Below, one piece after another: positions 12,261 through 22,619 of a stretch of 64,000 bases of DNA. The first letter of the stretch is position 1; each line of letters begins with the position of its first letter. A program made the translations under genes and the position numbers. Below the pieces are notes generated by a model that saw nothing but the letters and a program-made list of their open reading frames with translations, was not told the DNA's origin and searched no databases. Origin of the DNA: Ailurus styani (lineage: Eukaryota; Chordata; Mammalia; Carnivora; Ailuridae); the NCBI GenBank assembly GCA_002007465.1, contig LNAC01000273.1:530799-594798 (forward strand), read 5' to 3'.

Positions 12261-12394
12261 TGTTCCAGGGAGCCCGGTGTGAAAACTGTCACCTCACCCT
12301 ACACTCTCAGATCATCTGGTTGACTAGAAGTCAAACTACAGAGTTGAGATTGGAATTCAGATTAGCAGATATGAAATTTTATACATACAATTCC

Positions 12395-12560
12395 CCTCCC
12401 CCTTGGCCTTATAGTAGCTCCATATTGCAGGAAGTGCAGAAACCCTGCTTTGCTCACCTTCACATTCACTTTCTTTGACCATCTCCATCTAGTGCCAAGC
12501 CCAGTGCCTTGTGTTTGTAGATAACCCAAAACCGTGCAGTGAATTAGTGGTTGAATTGTA
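12395..12560 (+). mobile_element. Possible L2 3' end
   Basis: Order of motifs resembles the L2 tail: agctccatattgcaggaag, then agtgccaagcccagtgcctt, then gtgaattagtggttgaattg (consensus ...ataaatatttgttgaatgaatg). Strongly diverged, so the assignment is tentative. Confidence 0.4.
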
Positions 12561-12569
12561 CTGACTAGG

Positions 12570-12680
12570 GTAGATGACTTTTCCAAGATCAATATTCAGC
12601 GGGTAAATGACACATGGGCTCCATCCCTGAAACCCCATTCGCCATCCAGTCCTTTTACTGTTATACCCTTAATCATACTG
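12570..12680 (-). mobile_element. Possible MIR fragment, antisense
   Basis: Weak match to reverse MIR: ttccaagatcaatattcagc (consensus cccaaggtcacacagc), gtaaatgacacatgggctcc, then ccagtccttttactgttata. Only the order of motifs supports this. Confidence 0.45.
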
Positions 12681-12799
12681 TGCCTGAGTCATCTGTTACA
12701 AGGCGTTTAATTTGATTTGAACCTCTATAAAATCTTAAGTTCCTGTCTAGATTATTGTTGATTTTCCAAGTTCCTTTGAATTTAGGAAAAGCTTTTTAT

Positions 12800-13062
12800 A
12801 GAATATCTATTCCTCTGCATCTCTCCATTAATATCTATGTCCACTCATGTGACTCAGGGTCACTTTTTCTTTTTACATCCTTCTTGGTACAATTCTCTGA
12901 CTAGAATGCAATCTGTCTTAGGAAAAAGACATTGTCCCATTATTTATAGGGCTTCTCTTTTCAATAATGTCTACATCACTGAATGTTGAATGGTTCAATA
13001 AAGGTTACATTATTCAGAGAAATCTTCTTGCTGAAAACAAAATCCATATTAAAGGTTTTCTG
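12800..13062 (+). mobile_element. Possible L2 3' end, interrupted by a SINEC
   Basis: Contains ctgactagaatgcaatctgt and a later gaatgttgaatggttcaata, which fit the L2 3' end (cactagaatgtaagctcc ... tgttgaatgaatg). A SINEC follows at its right edge. Diverged and tentative. Confidence 0.4.
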
Positions 13063-13209
13063 GGGGCGCCTGGGTGGCTCAGTTTGTTATACGTCTGTCT
13101 CAGCTCAAGTCAAGATCCCAGGGTCCTGGGATGGAGTACCACATCTGTCTCTCTGCTCAGCCGGGAGCCTGCTTCTCCCTCTCCCTCTGCATGCTGCTTC
13201 CCCTGTTGT

Positions 13210-13247
<38 letters not shown>

Positions 13248-13272
13248 AAATAAATGAAATCTTTAAAAAAAA
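13063..13272 (+). mobile_element. SINEC retroposon with expanded CT tract
   Basis: Head ggggcgcctgggtggctcag, then cagggtcctgggatggag, gggagcctgcttctccctct, a long (CT)n tract and the tail tcaaataaatgaaatcttt plus poly-A. Flanking repeats are ggttttctg on the left and gggtttctg on the right. This is the caniform-wide type with the cttctccctctccctctgc 3' half. The two frames of 96 and 103 codons that cross it read through SINE sequence and are not genes. Confidence 0.95.
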
Positions 13273-13279
13273 CGGGTTT

Positions 13280-14166
13280 CTGAAAAGCACCTAAGAGGTG
13301 ACAAGATGGTAAAGTCTACAGGACAAAATTTAAGAAGAAATGGAAATAAAGAAAAGTGAGTAGAGCATGGAGCACTTAAGTTGCCTGTGTCCCAAGGATA
13401 TTTTTATACTTTGTCAAATGAGACTTATAACTTTGGCAGATCCTTTGAGGGTCTCCAAGTACGGGAGTAGAAAAGGACATCCTACTTATGTTGAGATGGG
13501 GCCCCAAAGGGTCCTAATCCTCAAAGGACAAGGAAACCGGCAGTAACAATGTCTTTGGCTTTCCATCTCCTGCTCCCAAAGGATTGCAGTGAGGATGGAT
13601 CTGGCACACCACTGAGCAAGCAAGAAAAGGAAATTGTCCTAGAGAACTTGTGAATATTTTTAAAGATTTGCAACCTACCCTGTGCACTGCTTTGGAGGTC
13701 CAGGGATCTCCAATCTATGAATCATTGATTTGAGGTGGCTCCAAACAATTAGTGCCTCTAGACGTCTGGGAGAAATCAACATTTTTTTTTGTATTCTGGA
13801 GGAAGGCACCTCTGCACCAGACCTCAAGGAATCCCCATGACTCAGTACACAAGGAAAGAAGGCACTCTGAGAGACTGCCAGGACCAACATTAATCAGAAG
13901 GGACACATCTACAGACTTCAGACATTGAGATTATAAGTAAGAGACACTCAAACAGTCACCACAATTGAGGAAGTAAAAGGCAAGGCTGAGAATAGTTGTA
14001 GGGAATAGGAACTATAAAAAGTGGCAGAAACGATCTGAAAAGAGTACCACCTCAAATTTTTATTAGAAAAGAAAACTTCAAAAACTGTGACTAAATCCAA
14101 TGGACAAATGTAAGAAGACAGAACTCCAAAGATGTAGATCAAGACAATTACGCAGACCAAGGCATC
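13280..14166. other. Unique sequence, no gene seen
   Basis: No repeat or exon recognised. Frames of 60-75 codons on the minus strand show no domain. Confidence 0.45.
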
Positions 14167-14181
14167 AAGAAACAAAAAGAT

Positions 14182-14381
14182 GGGGTTCCTGAGTGGCTCA
14201 GTTGGTTAAGCCTCTGCCTTCGGCTCAGGTCATGATCTCAGGGGCCTGGGATTGAGGCCCACATCGGGCTCCCCGCTCAGTGGGGAGCCTGCTTCCTCCT
14301 CTCGGCCTGCCTCTCTGCCTACTTGTGATCTCTCTCTCTCTCTCTGTGTGTCAAATAAATAAATAAAATCAAAAAAAAAAA
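14182..14381 (+). mobile_element. SINEC retroposon, musteloid-like 3' end
   Basis: Head ggggttcctgagtggctcag, then ggttaagcctctgccttcgg, tcatgatctcaggggcctgg, and the 3' module tctgcctacttgtgatctct with a CT tract, AAATA units and poly-A. Imperfect target-site repeats aagaaacaaaaagat (14167-14181) and aagaaataaaaatat (14382 on). Confidence 0.95.
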
Positions 14382-14734
14382 AAGAAATAAAAATATGGGC
14401 AATGGAGAGGAAGAGGTAACAATGTACGGGACAGGCTGGAAGATTTGAGAATACGTTAGACACCCAAGGAGAGCTGAGAAGATGAGATGGGCTTTATTTG
14501 GAAAGAAAAGGGACTGAGAATTTTTCCTAGTTGAAGAAAGATACTAATCCTCAGGCTTGAAACAGGCAGGATCTAGAAAATTCCCAGGCAGGATAAATAG
14601 AAAGAAAGGCATACTACCTGCATCATCGTGAAACTGCAGACTGCAAGAACACAAGTGCCTAGAATATAGCAGTTGGTGAACAAGTAACTTTCGAGAAATG
14701 AACCAATTTGTCCTGAAGACTGAGGGCTTTCAGG

Positions 14735-14925
14735 TTGCCCTTTAATCATATGACATAGGCCAAGTTACTTCATTTCTCCAAGGTTAGGTTCCTCTTCTAT
14801 CAGTCAAAGAGGGTAATAATAGTATTGGCTTCATATGATGGTAGAAAGAAGTAAGTATTGAAAGCCTGTGAAATAGTGCCTTACTTGGAAAACAACATAA
14901 TAAATGTAAACTACCTTTGTTGTGA
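14735..14925 (+). mobile_element. MIR SINE fragment
   Basis: Matches the central and 3' part of MIR: ggccaagttacttcatttct, then gtcaaagagggtaataatag, tagtgccttacttgg and ataataaatgtaaactacct. The 5' head is missing. Confidence 0.75.
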
Positions 14926-14929
14926 TAAT

Positions 14930-17620
14930 ATTAAAAAATAAAAAGACTATTTGCATGATGAACCATTTATGCATGAAAAATTTCTTCATCTAGTTTCCCA
15001 ATTTTCTAAAAGTTTAGCTTTATAGTAGATACATTTTGGTATAGTCAGCTTGTCTGTGATTTTGAATTATTTTAGAAAAATATTGGTGAACAAAATGTTC
15101 TACAAGTTTTGGCACAGACTCAAAAGAGCAATAATGACAACAATAAGTACTGGTATGTTGCATAAGTTCAAAATGCATTAATATACATCATTCCATAACC
15201 GACTTTGCTAACATTATCAGCTTCTGGAGAATGGGTAACTTCCTGTGGAATATTAAATCGCAAGTGATACTACCTGAAATTAATTTTGAAAATAAAGGTC
15301 ACCTGCTATTAAAGTTAGGATACATTACGATCAGTTCAAAAAAGGCCACGACTGTCTAATATTGTGACATATTGCCTAACTACTCCTCAAGGTAATGACA
15401 AAACATTGGTTTCAGTTGTCCTCATGCAATATAGGCTGATAATTGATACACAACAGAGTAGAACAAGACATTAAGGACAGTTAGAGATGATAAAAGATTT
15501 AACGGGGTGCAATTTGAAAGTGTGCTTCTACTCAAGACAGTGGTAGCAAAGCTGTATTTCATGATGACCGTTGATTCAATGCCTATTTACTTAGCACCAA
15601 TTGTTTGCACCAAATTGGTCAAAGATCTTTTAAACTTAGTAAATGCACAGCACATAATTTCTTTAAATGTGTTTTTATTAGCCTAATATATGTTCTTTAG
15701 TAAGGTGTGACCACCAGAAAATACAGGGTACCAGCACAAAGACAATGTGTGCTTCTAGACTGTTGCAGAGAAAATCATAATGAGTAATAGTACATTCATC
15801 TGGATTTGACTGGGCATCTGCTATGATGTGATTACCAAATAGGAGAGTAGAAAGAATTATCTTGAAGATATTTTGGTGCACAATTAAACACACACACACA
15901 CACACACGCACACCCAAAACCCATGAAAGAAGGCATTATGGAGGCTAGCAAACAAAACCAGTTCAATTACCACCTTACCACACACGAAGGACTGCTGGTC
16001 ACCTTTAAAACCAAGGCCAAATCAACTAAACTGAATGAAATGGTTTCCTGCTTACTAGGTTGATTCTATTAGGTCCTTTATAAAAGAGCCTGTGTCTGTT
16101 TTATTCCATTTAGATAGAAGAATAGTCAGACATGTCATTAGATTACCTTTGAATTTGACCTTGTACTTGTCATTTTTTGTGGTAAAGAATAGGACTTTTT
16201 TCAGGAGAAAGAAATAAAATTCTTTCAAGTTAGAAACATGGAAACCTAATAGATTGTGCTATTTAAACAGAAAACAAATTAAGATTGCTCTGGAGCCATT
16301 TTTTTTTTTTTTTGTAATTAGCCACAAGTTCCTAAAGGACATTAGACAATTATAGAAACATACTGAGCTATGTGGTCTCAGACTTCAAGTTAACACTTAT
16401 TTTCCTGGTTTCTGAAGACCTTTCATTTTCTTTAGCAATCACTTTGGGGATCAGTCTCTTTTGCTTCCTAGCAGATCTTTTCATTTACTTTGTGGCAATT
16501 CTAGATTAGACAAGTAGAATTATCTCCTTAGTTTTCTTCTAGGGAATTGTCTTTACATAAATATTGCAGATTCTTTTTAGTTTTTATTTCAGTTATTAAT
16601 TACATGAAGCCCATATTTCATTGTTAGCACACTGTTAACTTATTTTCCAGTTCTCCTAAATGATCGCCATGACTTTCTGTAATCCTGGGGCAGGCATTCC
16701 AGTTTCACTGAGGAATACCTCAGGACTTCTTCCTTGCCACTCTCTCCAAAACAGTGTTTAATAGCCTGACGTATCAAGGAGTGTTTCTACATGTCTTTTG
16801 CCTAAATCACTCTTGTGTTGATTCTTTCTCATTGATATGACACTTCATCTGCCTTTTCCCTTGGATTTAATTTACTTGACATCAACCAGTTATTGTGACT
16901 AGATCAAATTTTCATAAATTTTCACATTTCACAAATGTCGTCATATGACATCTTTCTAGCTCTCATTTCAGGCAGCCTTTGGAACCTATTTCAACTTGGG
17001 GAAATAAAGCCAGTTTAAAAACTGTATTTTCATGCCAGGCTTATATTCACATGACTTTATGATTTTCCAGGACTCACCCAAGCCCCCAAAGCTGTATCTC
17101 ACTAAAGAAAAATAGTGGGTTTTAAATAAATTTATAGGACCATCACTTTTATATGGCCATATAATAAAAGAATATGTGGAAATGGTATTGATAAAATTTA
17201 AGTATTCTCTTCAGGTATAGCAGAAGAACAAAGGAATGGAATATTATGTCCCCTTTTTATATATTTATCAAAGACTACCTGACTGTAGGCAGCATTTATA
17301 GAACTGACCACAACTTGATATCTTGTGGGACAACTGTGGAGCTTATGGTAGCAATTGGGTTATGGTGTTTAAAATAAGTGGGAGGAAGATAAAATCATTT
17401 TTTCATAGCATTAACAATCAGCAAAGAAAATAATATATATCTGGAAACTATTTGTAAAACCTTCTGCACTTCAAGGGAATGGACGAAATTGATAATGTGG
17501 CTGTTTCTTTTGACTGCGTCTATTACCAGGTATATCATGAAGTAGACTTTTTAAGCCACAGTTTCAAATATATGAGTCATCATTGATACACTGTCACTTA
17601 CGGCGTTTTAAAAGTTCAGA
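14930..17620. other. Unique AT-rich sequence
   Basis: About 2.7 kb with no recognised exon or repeat, apart from a CA microsatellite near 15.9 kb and a T-run at about 16299-16314. Confidence 0.5.
15888..15914. repeat. (CA)n microsatellite
   Basis: Short CA run with a cgcac interruption near its 3' end. Confidence 0.9.
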
Positions 17621-17627
17621 AGATATA

Positions 17628-17998
17628 TGGGTGGAATTATGTCCCCCTCAAATTCGTATGTTGAAGCCCTAACCTTCAATGTAACTGAATTTGGAGATAG
17701 GACCTTTAAGGAGGTAATTGAGTTGATATAAGGTCATATGGGTAGGACCTTACTCCAATAGGACCAGTGCCCTGATAAAGAGAAGAGAAGATCCCAGAGA
17801 GCTCTCTTTTCCTGCCACACAGAGGACACAGTGAGAAAGCAACCATCTGCAAGCCAGGAAAAGTCTTACCAGAAACAAACCCCAATGGTACCTTGACCTT
17901 GGACTTTCATCTTCCAGAACTGTGAGAAAATAAATGTCTCTTGCTTAAGCCACCTAGTCTGTGGTATTTCATTATGACAGCCCCAGCAGAATAGTACA
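17628..17998 (+). mobile_element. MaLR-type solo LTR (MLT1-like)
   Basis: Nearly the full order of a mammalian MaLR LTR: attatgtccccctcaaattc, gttgaagccctaaccttcaa, tttggagataggacctttaa, then ccatctgcaagccaggaaaa, cttccagaactgtgagaaaa, aataaatgtctcttgcttaa and the ending gaatagtaca. It starts with TG and ends with CA as an LTR should. The LTR polyadenylation signal aataaa is preserved near the 3' end. No internal retroviral sequence lies next to it, so it is a solitary LTR, ancient and inactive. Subfamily not certain. Confidence 0.85.
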
Positions 17999-18199
17999 GA
18001 AGCCATTCAAATGTTTCAGATCACATAGCAGTAAACTATGTGAAGTACGAAGTATATCATTCTACATTGCATGAGGACACCTGAAACTATGAAGTAAATT
18101 TCAAAAACACATAATGTATAGAGTTATAGTGACAGTGACTCCCGATTTCATATCTTTATACATTTGTCATTTTGTACAACTCAAAAAGAGAAATGAATG

Positions 18200-18830
18200 A
18201 TTCATTATTTAAAGATTAATTGAAAATGTTAAAATAATCAAACAATAGGAAGAGGCACAAAGTAAAAGAATCCTTCTCCACCTCCTCAGAACGGCCCGCC
18301 CTCCCTAGCCACGTCACCAGGTTTAAGAGTTTCCTAAATATTTTTCTGGTGTCTTCTGCTCATTCATACACACAGACATACACCCTTTTTCTTTTCTGTG
18401 CAAATGATATTGTACTATACCTTAACAACCTATTTTTAATCACTTTTTAAACCTATTTCCCAACATACAGTACGTCTAGATCTTTTCCATTTTTAAAGAC
18501 TCCATAGCATGCCATGCTGTGAGTGTACCCTAATTTGTCTAACCAGTTCCCAACTGATGGGGATTTAGATGGTTTCTAGTTGTTTTCTGTGATAAACAAA
18601 GCTATAGTGTACATTGTCGCTTATATCTTTGCACATTCACATGAGAATTTTCATGTGAGAAAAAATCCTACAAGTACAATTACTGAAAGTCTTTGTACAT
18701 GTTTAAGTTTATTTTTAGTTTCGATAGGCGTTGTTAAATTTCCCTTTAAAAATGTCGTGCCCGCATTGTTTTCCCACAACAGTCCACACTCTGCTTTCCT
18801 AAGCCTTGATCAAGATTAATATAAAAGCCT
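18200..18830 (-). mobile_element. Old L1 3' end, antisense
   Basis: On the plus strand it reads as the reverse of an L1M 3' end: tccttctccacctcctcaga, then cctatttttaatcac, actccatagcatgccatgct, tctaaccagttcccaactga, gggatttagatggtttctag and further diverged sequence down to gttttcccacaacagtccac. No coding frame survives; the 79-codon frame at 18580-18819 is antisense to it. Confidence 0.75.
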
Positions 18831-18999
18831 TTTGGTTTTTTAAAAATTTATCTTTTGCATTTCTTTAATTATCAGACAAGTCATACCTCTTTGACAAACT
18901 CTTGTCTGAATGACTTTCACTGTTTTAAATAAACATTGGAGTTGCTTTTTAAAAAGCAAAAAATCTAGCCAGTGCCATGTCATTGAAAATAGTTCATTT

Positions 19000-20440
19000 T
19001 TACCTTCTGCCTGTTGGGTCACCAGGTACAGAATGACTAGCAGGTGGTTAGCTCACAAGGACTACCCCTATTGTGCGTTAGTCCTTAATGGGCATTCAGA
19101 TTGTTATTATTTTAAACTCAAATAGCAATAGTTGTCTCGATAATAATGGAATAACAAAAAATCCCGTATGTTGAATCTGGGTGGTTTTTAAATTTTAATC
19201 AGGCGGAGAACAAAACCCACATTGTAACATGAATGCTGATGTGATTTGGTTTGAGAGTGAATGGTGAACAGCAGAATAACTCCCATGGGAAAATACTATG
19301 GAATGATGACTGTGTCATGTTTGTCACAGTATCCTGAGACGTACGTAGAACCTTAAAGCACAGAAAGGCTCAGTTAGGCCAGTGCTTAGGAAGAATATCT
19401 ATGAAATTCTTTTCTGTCAAAAATTAGTGAAACAGAGGAACAAGTATCTGGGAAGGAAAATCTAAACCACTCTTGGACAAAAGAATCATGACCAATGAAG
19501 GGGACGACCTTCCTCAGCACAAATCAGCCAGACAAGCTTAATTGGTTTTTTTTTTTATAGGATTACCAAATTGGTGGATAAAGGAAGGCAAGTGGGGTTA
19601 TAAGAGCAGGACTTTAGGGAAATGTTTGATACAACAATTATTATTTGTTTAAATTCTTGGGTTATAAGTCCACCATTGGAGTGTTGTGAAAAATAATTTA
19701 CCACAGCCACATGAGATTTAATCTCAGGAGGGGAGGCATGATTCAGTATTGTAAAATCTATTCATAGAGAATAGCAAATTGATACATTAAAAGGAAATGA
19801 TATGTTTATAGGAAAAGGTGCTGAAAAGGACACTGAAAACGTCTACAGACATTCTTCATGAAAACACTAAAAGGAATAAGAGACTTTCCTTGAACATGAT
19901 AGTCACTATTTTAAACCAACTGCCAGTATTTATATAATGGTTAAACCTAGAAATAAGATAACAATCCCCCTTACCATCATTAATTTTTATTACTATTTGG
20001 GGGTTTCTGATTAACCAGTGTAACATGAAACCAAATGTGGAGTATAAGTATTGGACAGTTATAATCCCCAAAGAGTTATATGAAATCACTTAAAATATAA
20101 TTGTGTTTAATATAAAGCTAGAAATACGATTAAAGAAGAATTCACAACCAAAACATCAATAAAAGATATCAGTAACATAGGATAATCTTAAAAAGAAGTC
20201 TCTAGATCAGATGTAAAGAAAATTGCAAATATAGCTATGATCTCTATAAATAAAATATATAATAAAAATTAAAAATTTTATTGAGATCTTTAAGGATAAA
20301 AACATGATTCTGGAAGAGACGATTGAACCTCATTTACTTATATATGTAATATAATTCCCACATTTATTTATGTTTTATGTAAATAAAATAAAATAGGAGC
20401 TCTTGGGGAAATTCAAACCACTTTTTTTCTAACATAACTT
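19000..20440. other. Unique AT-rich sequence
   Basis: No exon or repeat recognised. The part after 20.1 kb becomes very AT-rich and merges into the following L1 fragment. Confidence 0.45.
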
Positions 20441-21135
20441 TCATTTAGAAAGAATAAACAGGCAAGTCTATCAAGGTAAATTGGAAACAACCACCACTAG
20501 CACTACAAAACACATTATAAACTTATAATAAGTAAATGTATGGTTTTGGTATAAAAACAGACAACTGAATGGAAAAGAATAAATAGCTAAAAAATAATCG
20601 TTATTTTTTGTAAAAATGCCATGTGCAATGAAGTCATTGCAAATCAGTAAAAAGGGGGAGGAGAAGGCTTACTCAAAAGTGGTCGAGGGTAAATAGCAAC
20701 TCAGAAAAAAGCATGTATTTCCTTACCTCACATTTTATTCCCAAATAAGTTCCAGATGGATTAAAATGTAAAAATGAAAAAAATAAAACTATTGTTAAGG
20801 TAGAAAAAAATTGAATAAAACAAACTATTAGACTTCTGGATAGAAGACTGAATTTATAAATGATTAAAAATAAATATAAAGAAAAATGCCAATAAATTCA
20901 GCTTTATAAATATTTTAAAAATCCTCACTCTATATTTGACAAAGGGTTAATAACTTTGCAATTAAAAAAAAAAACCCATACAAATTCATAAGTACCAGGC
21001 ACAGGACAGGAACAGACAATTCACCAAAGAGGAAATACAACCAGTAAACAAACATATGGGAAAATGTTCACCTCATTAGTAGTCAAAGAAATGCAAATTC
21101 AACTGAGATTGGAAAAATGAAAAGTTACAGTTTGT
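20440..21135 (+). mobile_element. Old L1 ORF2 C-terminal region, decayed
   Basis: Sense match to the last part of L1 ORF2: gtatggttttggtataaaaa, acaactgaatggaaaagaat, then ccaaataagttccagatgga, tttgacaaagggttaataac, gaacagacaattcaccaaag and gcaaattcaactgagattgg. The reading frame is destroyed by many indels. It is an old, 5'-truncated copy. Confidence 0.8.
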
Positions 21136-21182
21136 TTTTGTAACGTAGGCTTCTGCAAAGAGAAGGGAGTAGAAATAGTTTG

Positions 21183-21241
21183 AAGAAAAAAAAAAGAAAG
21201 AAAGAAAGAAAAGAAAAAAAGAAAGAAAGAAAGAAAAGAAA
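21183..21241. repeat. (GAAA)n microsatellite
   Basis: A poly-A start followed by two blocks of GAAA units separated by an A-rich interruption. It could mark the tail of an unrecognised retroposon to its left. The sequence to its right (ggttcgagtcccaggatttt) is unassigned. Confidence 0.9.
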
Positions 21242-21689
21242 TGGTTCGAGTCCCAGGATTTTTCTGTGTCAGGGACAGGGTGAGACGTGAACTAGCAGGA
21301 GAAAACCATGTCATAGGACCTGCTGTGTCCTGCAAGTCTCTCCCTGAAGGTGTCCTGGGCACAGGTGGCTAGGTGGTGGGGGAGGCATAGAGCAAGAAAG
21401 CTTGGATGGGAATGAAATTGGTAAGCATGATATTATTTCCTTTAGTTAAATTGCAGTAAGGATTTTAATAAACAGCTAAGAGTTATATTAACAAATATGA
21501 AACATGACACTATCTTTCCCTGGTCACATCAGCAAAACACTAAAAAAAAAATATTCATTGATAGGAAAAGGTGGTGTGAACCTGGAATTTTGCTACATAT
21601 AGCATCATTTATAATATTGCATTAGTAGACATTAACAACCAATTAGAGCTGGCTGAAAGATTAGGGACTACTCTCAAACATTAAAATGC

Positions 21690-21950
21690 ATAGTGTTTAT
21701 CAAGTACTGTATTCTGGGCAATGCAGGAGGACTTCACATGGATTCTCTGATTTAGTTTTCACAATGAGGTATGAATTGTCATTGTTGTTACTATTACTTC
21801 ATTTTTACATAAGCAGAAATTGAGTCTTGGGAAGGTTAAATTGAGTCTTGGGAAGGTTTAAAAGACTTGTAAAGATTACATAGATGATAGGCGGCAGGGC
21901 TGCACTTTGAATCTGGACATTTTGATGGCCAAACCTACTCTTTATCCCCA
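21690..21950 (-). mobile_element. MIR SINE, antisense, with internal 20-bp duplication
   Basis: Reverse MIR order: tgtttatcaagtactgtatt, tctgatttagttttcacaat, attacttcatttttacataa, gattacatagatgataggcg and gggctgcactttgaatctgg. Inside it a short unit (ttgagtcttgggaaggtt) is repeated in tandem at about 21822 and 21841, which lengthens the copy. Confidence 0.78.
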
Positions 21951-22433
21951 TAATATACATAATGCGAAAGACCATGCTATGATAGCATATGCACATGATT
22001 ATGACTCTAAAAAATGCAAACAAATCCAAAATGAAACACACTGAGAGATGTGATTAAGATAGCAGGATAGATAATACATCATTTTTCTCTTTTTGAAGTT
22101 TTTAAAAGTCAAGGCATAACACTTTGAGGTATTTTTAAAATGAAGAACAACTGTCAGGCAATTTAAAATATTCACACATATTATGCCATTACAAATGTGT
22201 CACACTAACAGGAAGCCTACCAACCAACCTACACTTGGGCTGCTGATGAGTGTAACACAGTCCCCTCAGGAAGCTCAGAGGTAGTGTAAACCTTAGTGAA
22301 TCTGAGGGTTTTCCCACCTACAGTGTTTCTGAGATAACACCTTTCTTGCTATCTTAGAATGAGTATATACTAAACAACATCCAGTTAACATGAATATGAT
22401 TTTACCAAATCCTTAAGATTTTACCTAATTTTA

Positions 22434-22617
22434 GGGGTGCCTGGGTGGCTCAGGCGGTTAAGCGTCTGCCTTCAGCTCAGGGTCCTGGGATCGAGCCCTG
22501 CCTTGGGCTCCCCGCTTAGCAGGAAGCCTGCTTTTCCTTCTCTCTCTGCCTGCCACTCCCATGTTTGTGTTCTCTATCTCTCAGTGTCAAATAAAGTATA
22601 AAAAATTTAAAAAAAAA
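22434..22617 (+). mobile_element. SINEC retroposon with internal deletion
   Basis: Head ggggtgcctgggtggctcag, then ggttaagcgtctgccttcag, directly followed by ctcagggtcctgggatcgag: the usual ggtcatgatcccag segment between them is absent (about 14 bases). The tail is aaataaagtataaaaaattt plus poly-A. No clear target-site repeat seen. Confidence 0.93.
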
Positions 22618-22619
22618 TT

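Noticed and set aside
12967..13294. Two overlapping frames of 96 and 103 codons
   Set aside because: They translate a SINEC including its CT tract (Leu-Ser repeats).
17628..17998. Possible complete endogenous retrovirus
   Set aside because: Only a solitary LTR is present; no gag, pol or env similarity follows within the window, and the same holds for the other LTR copies.
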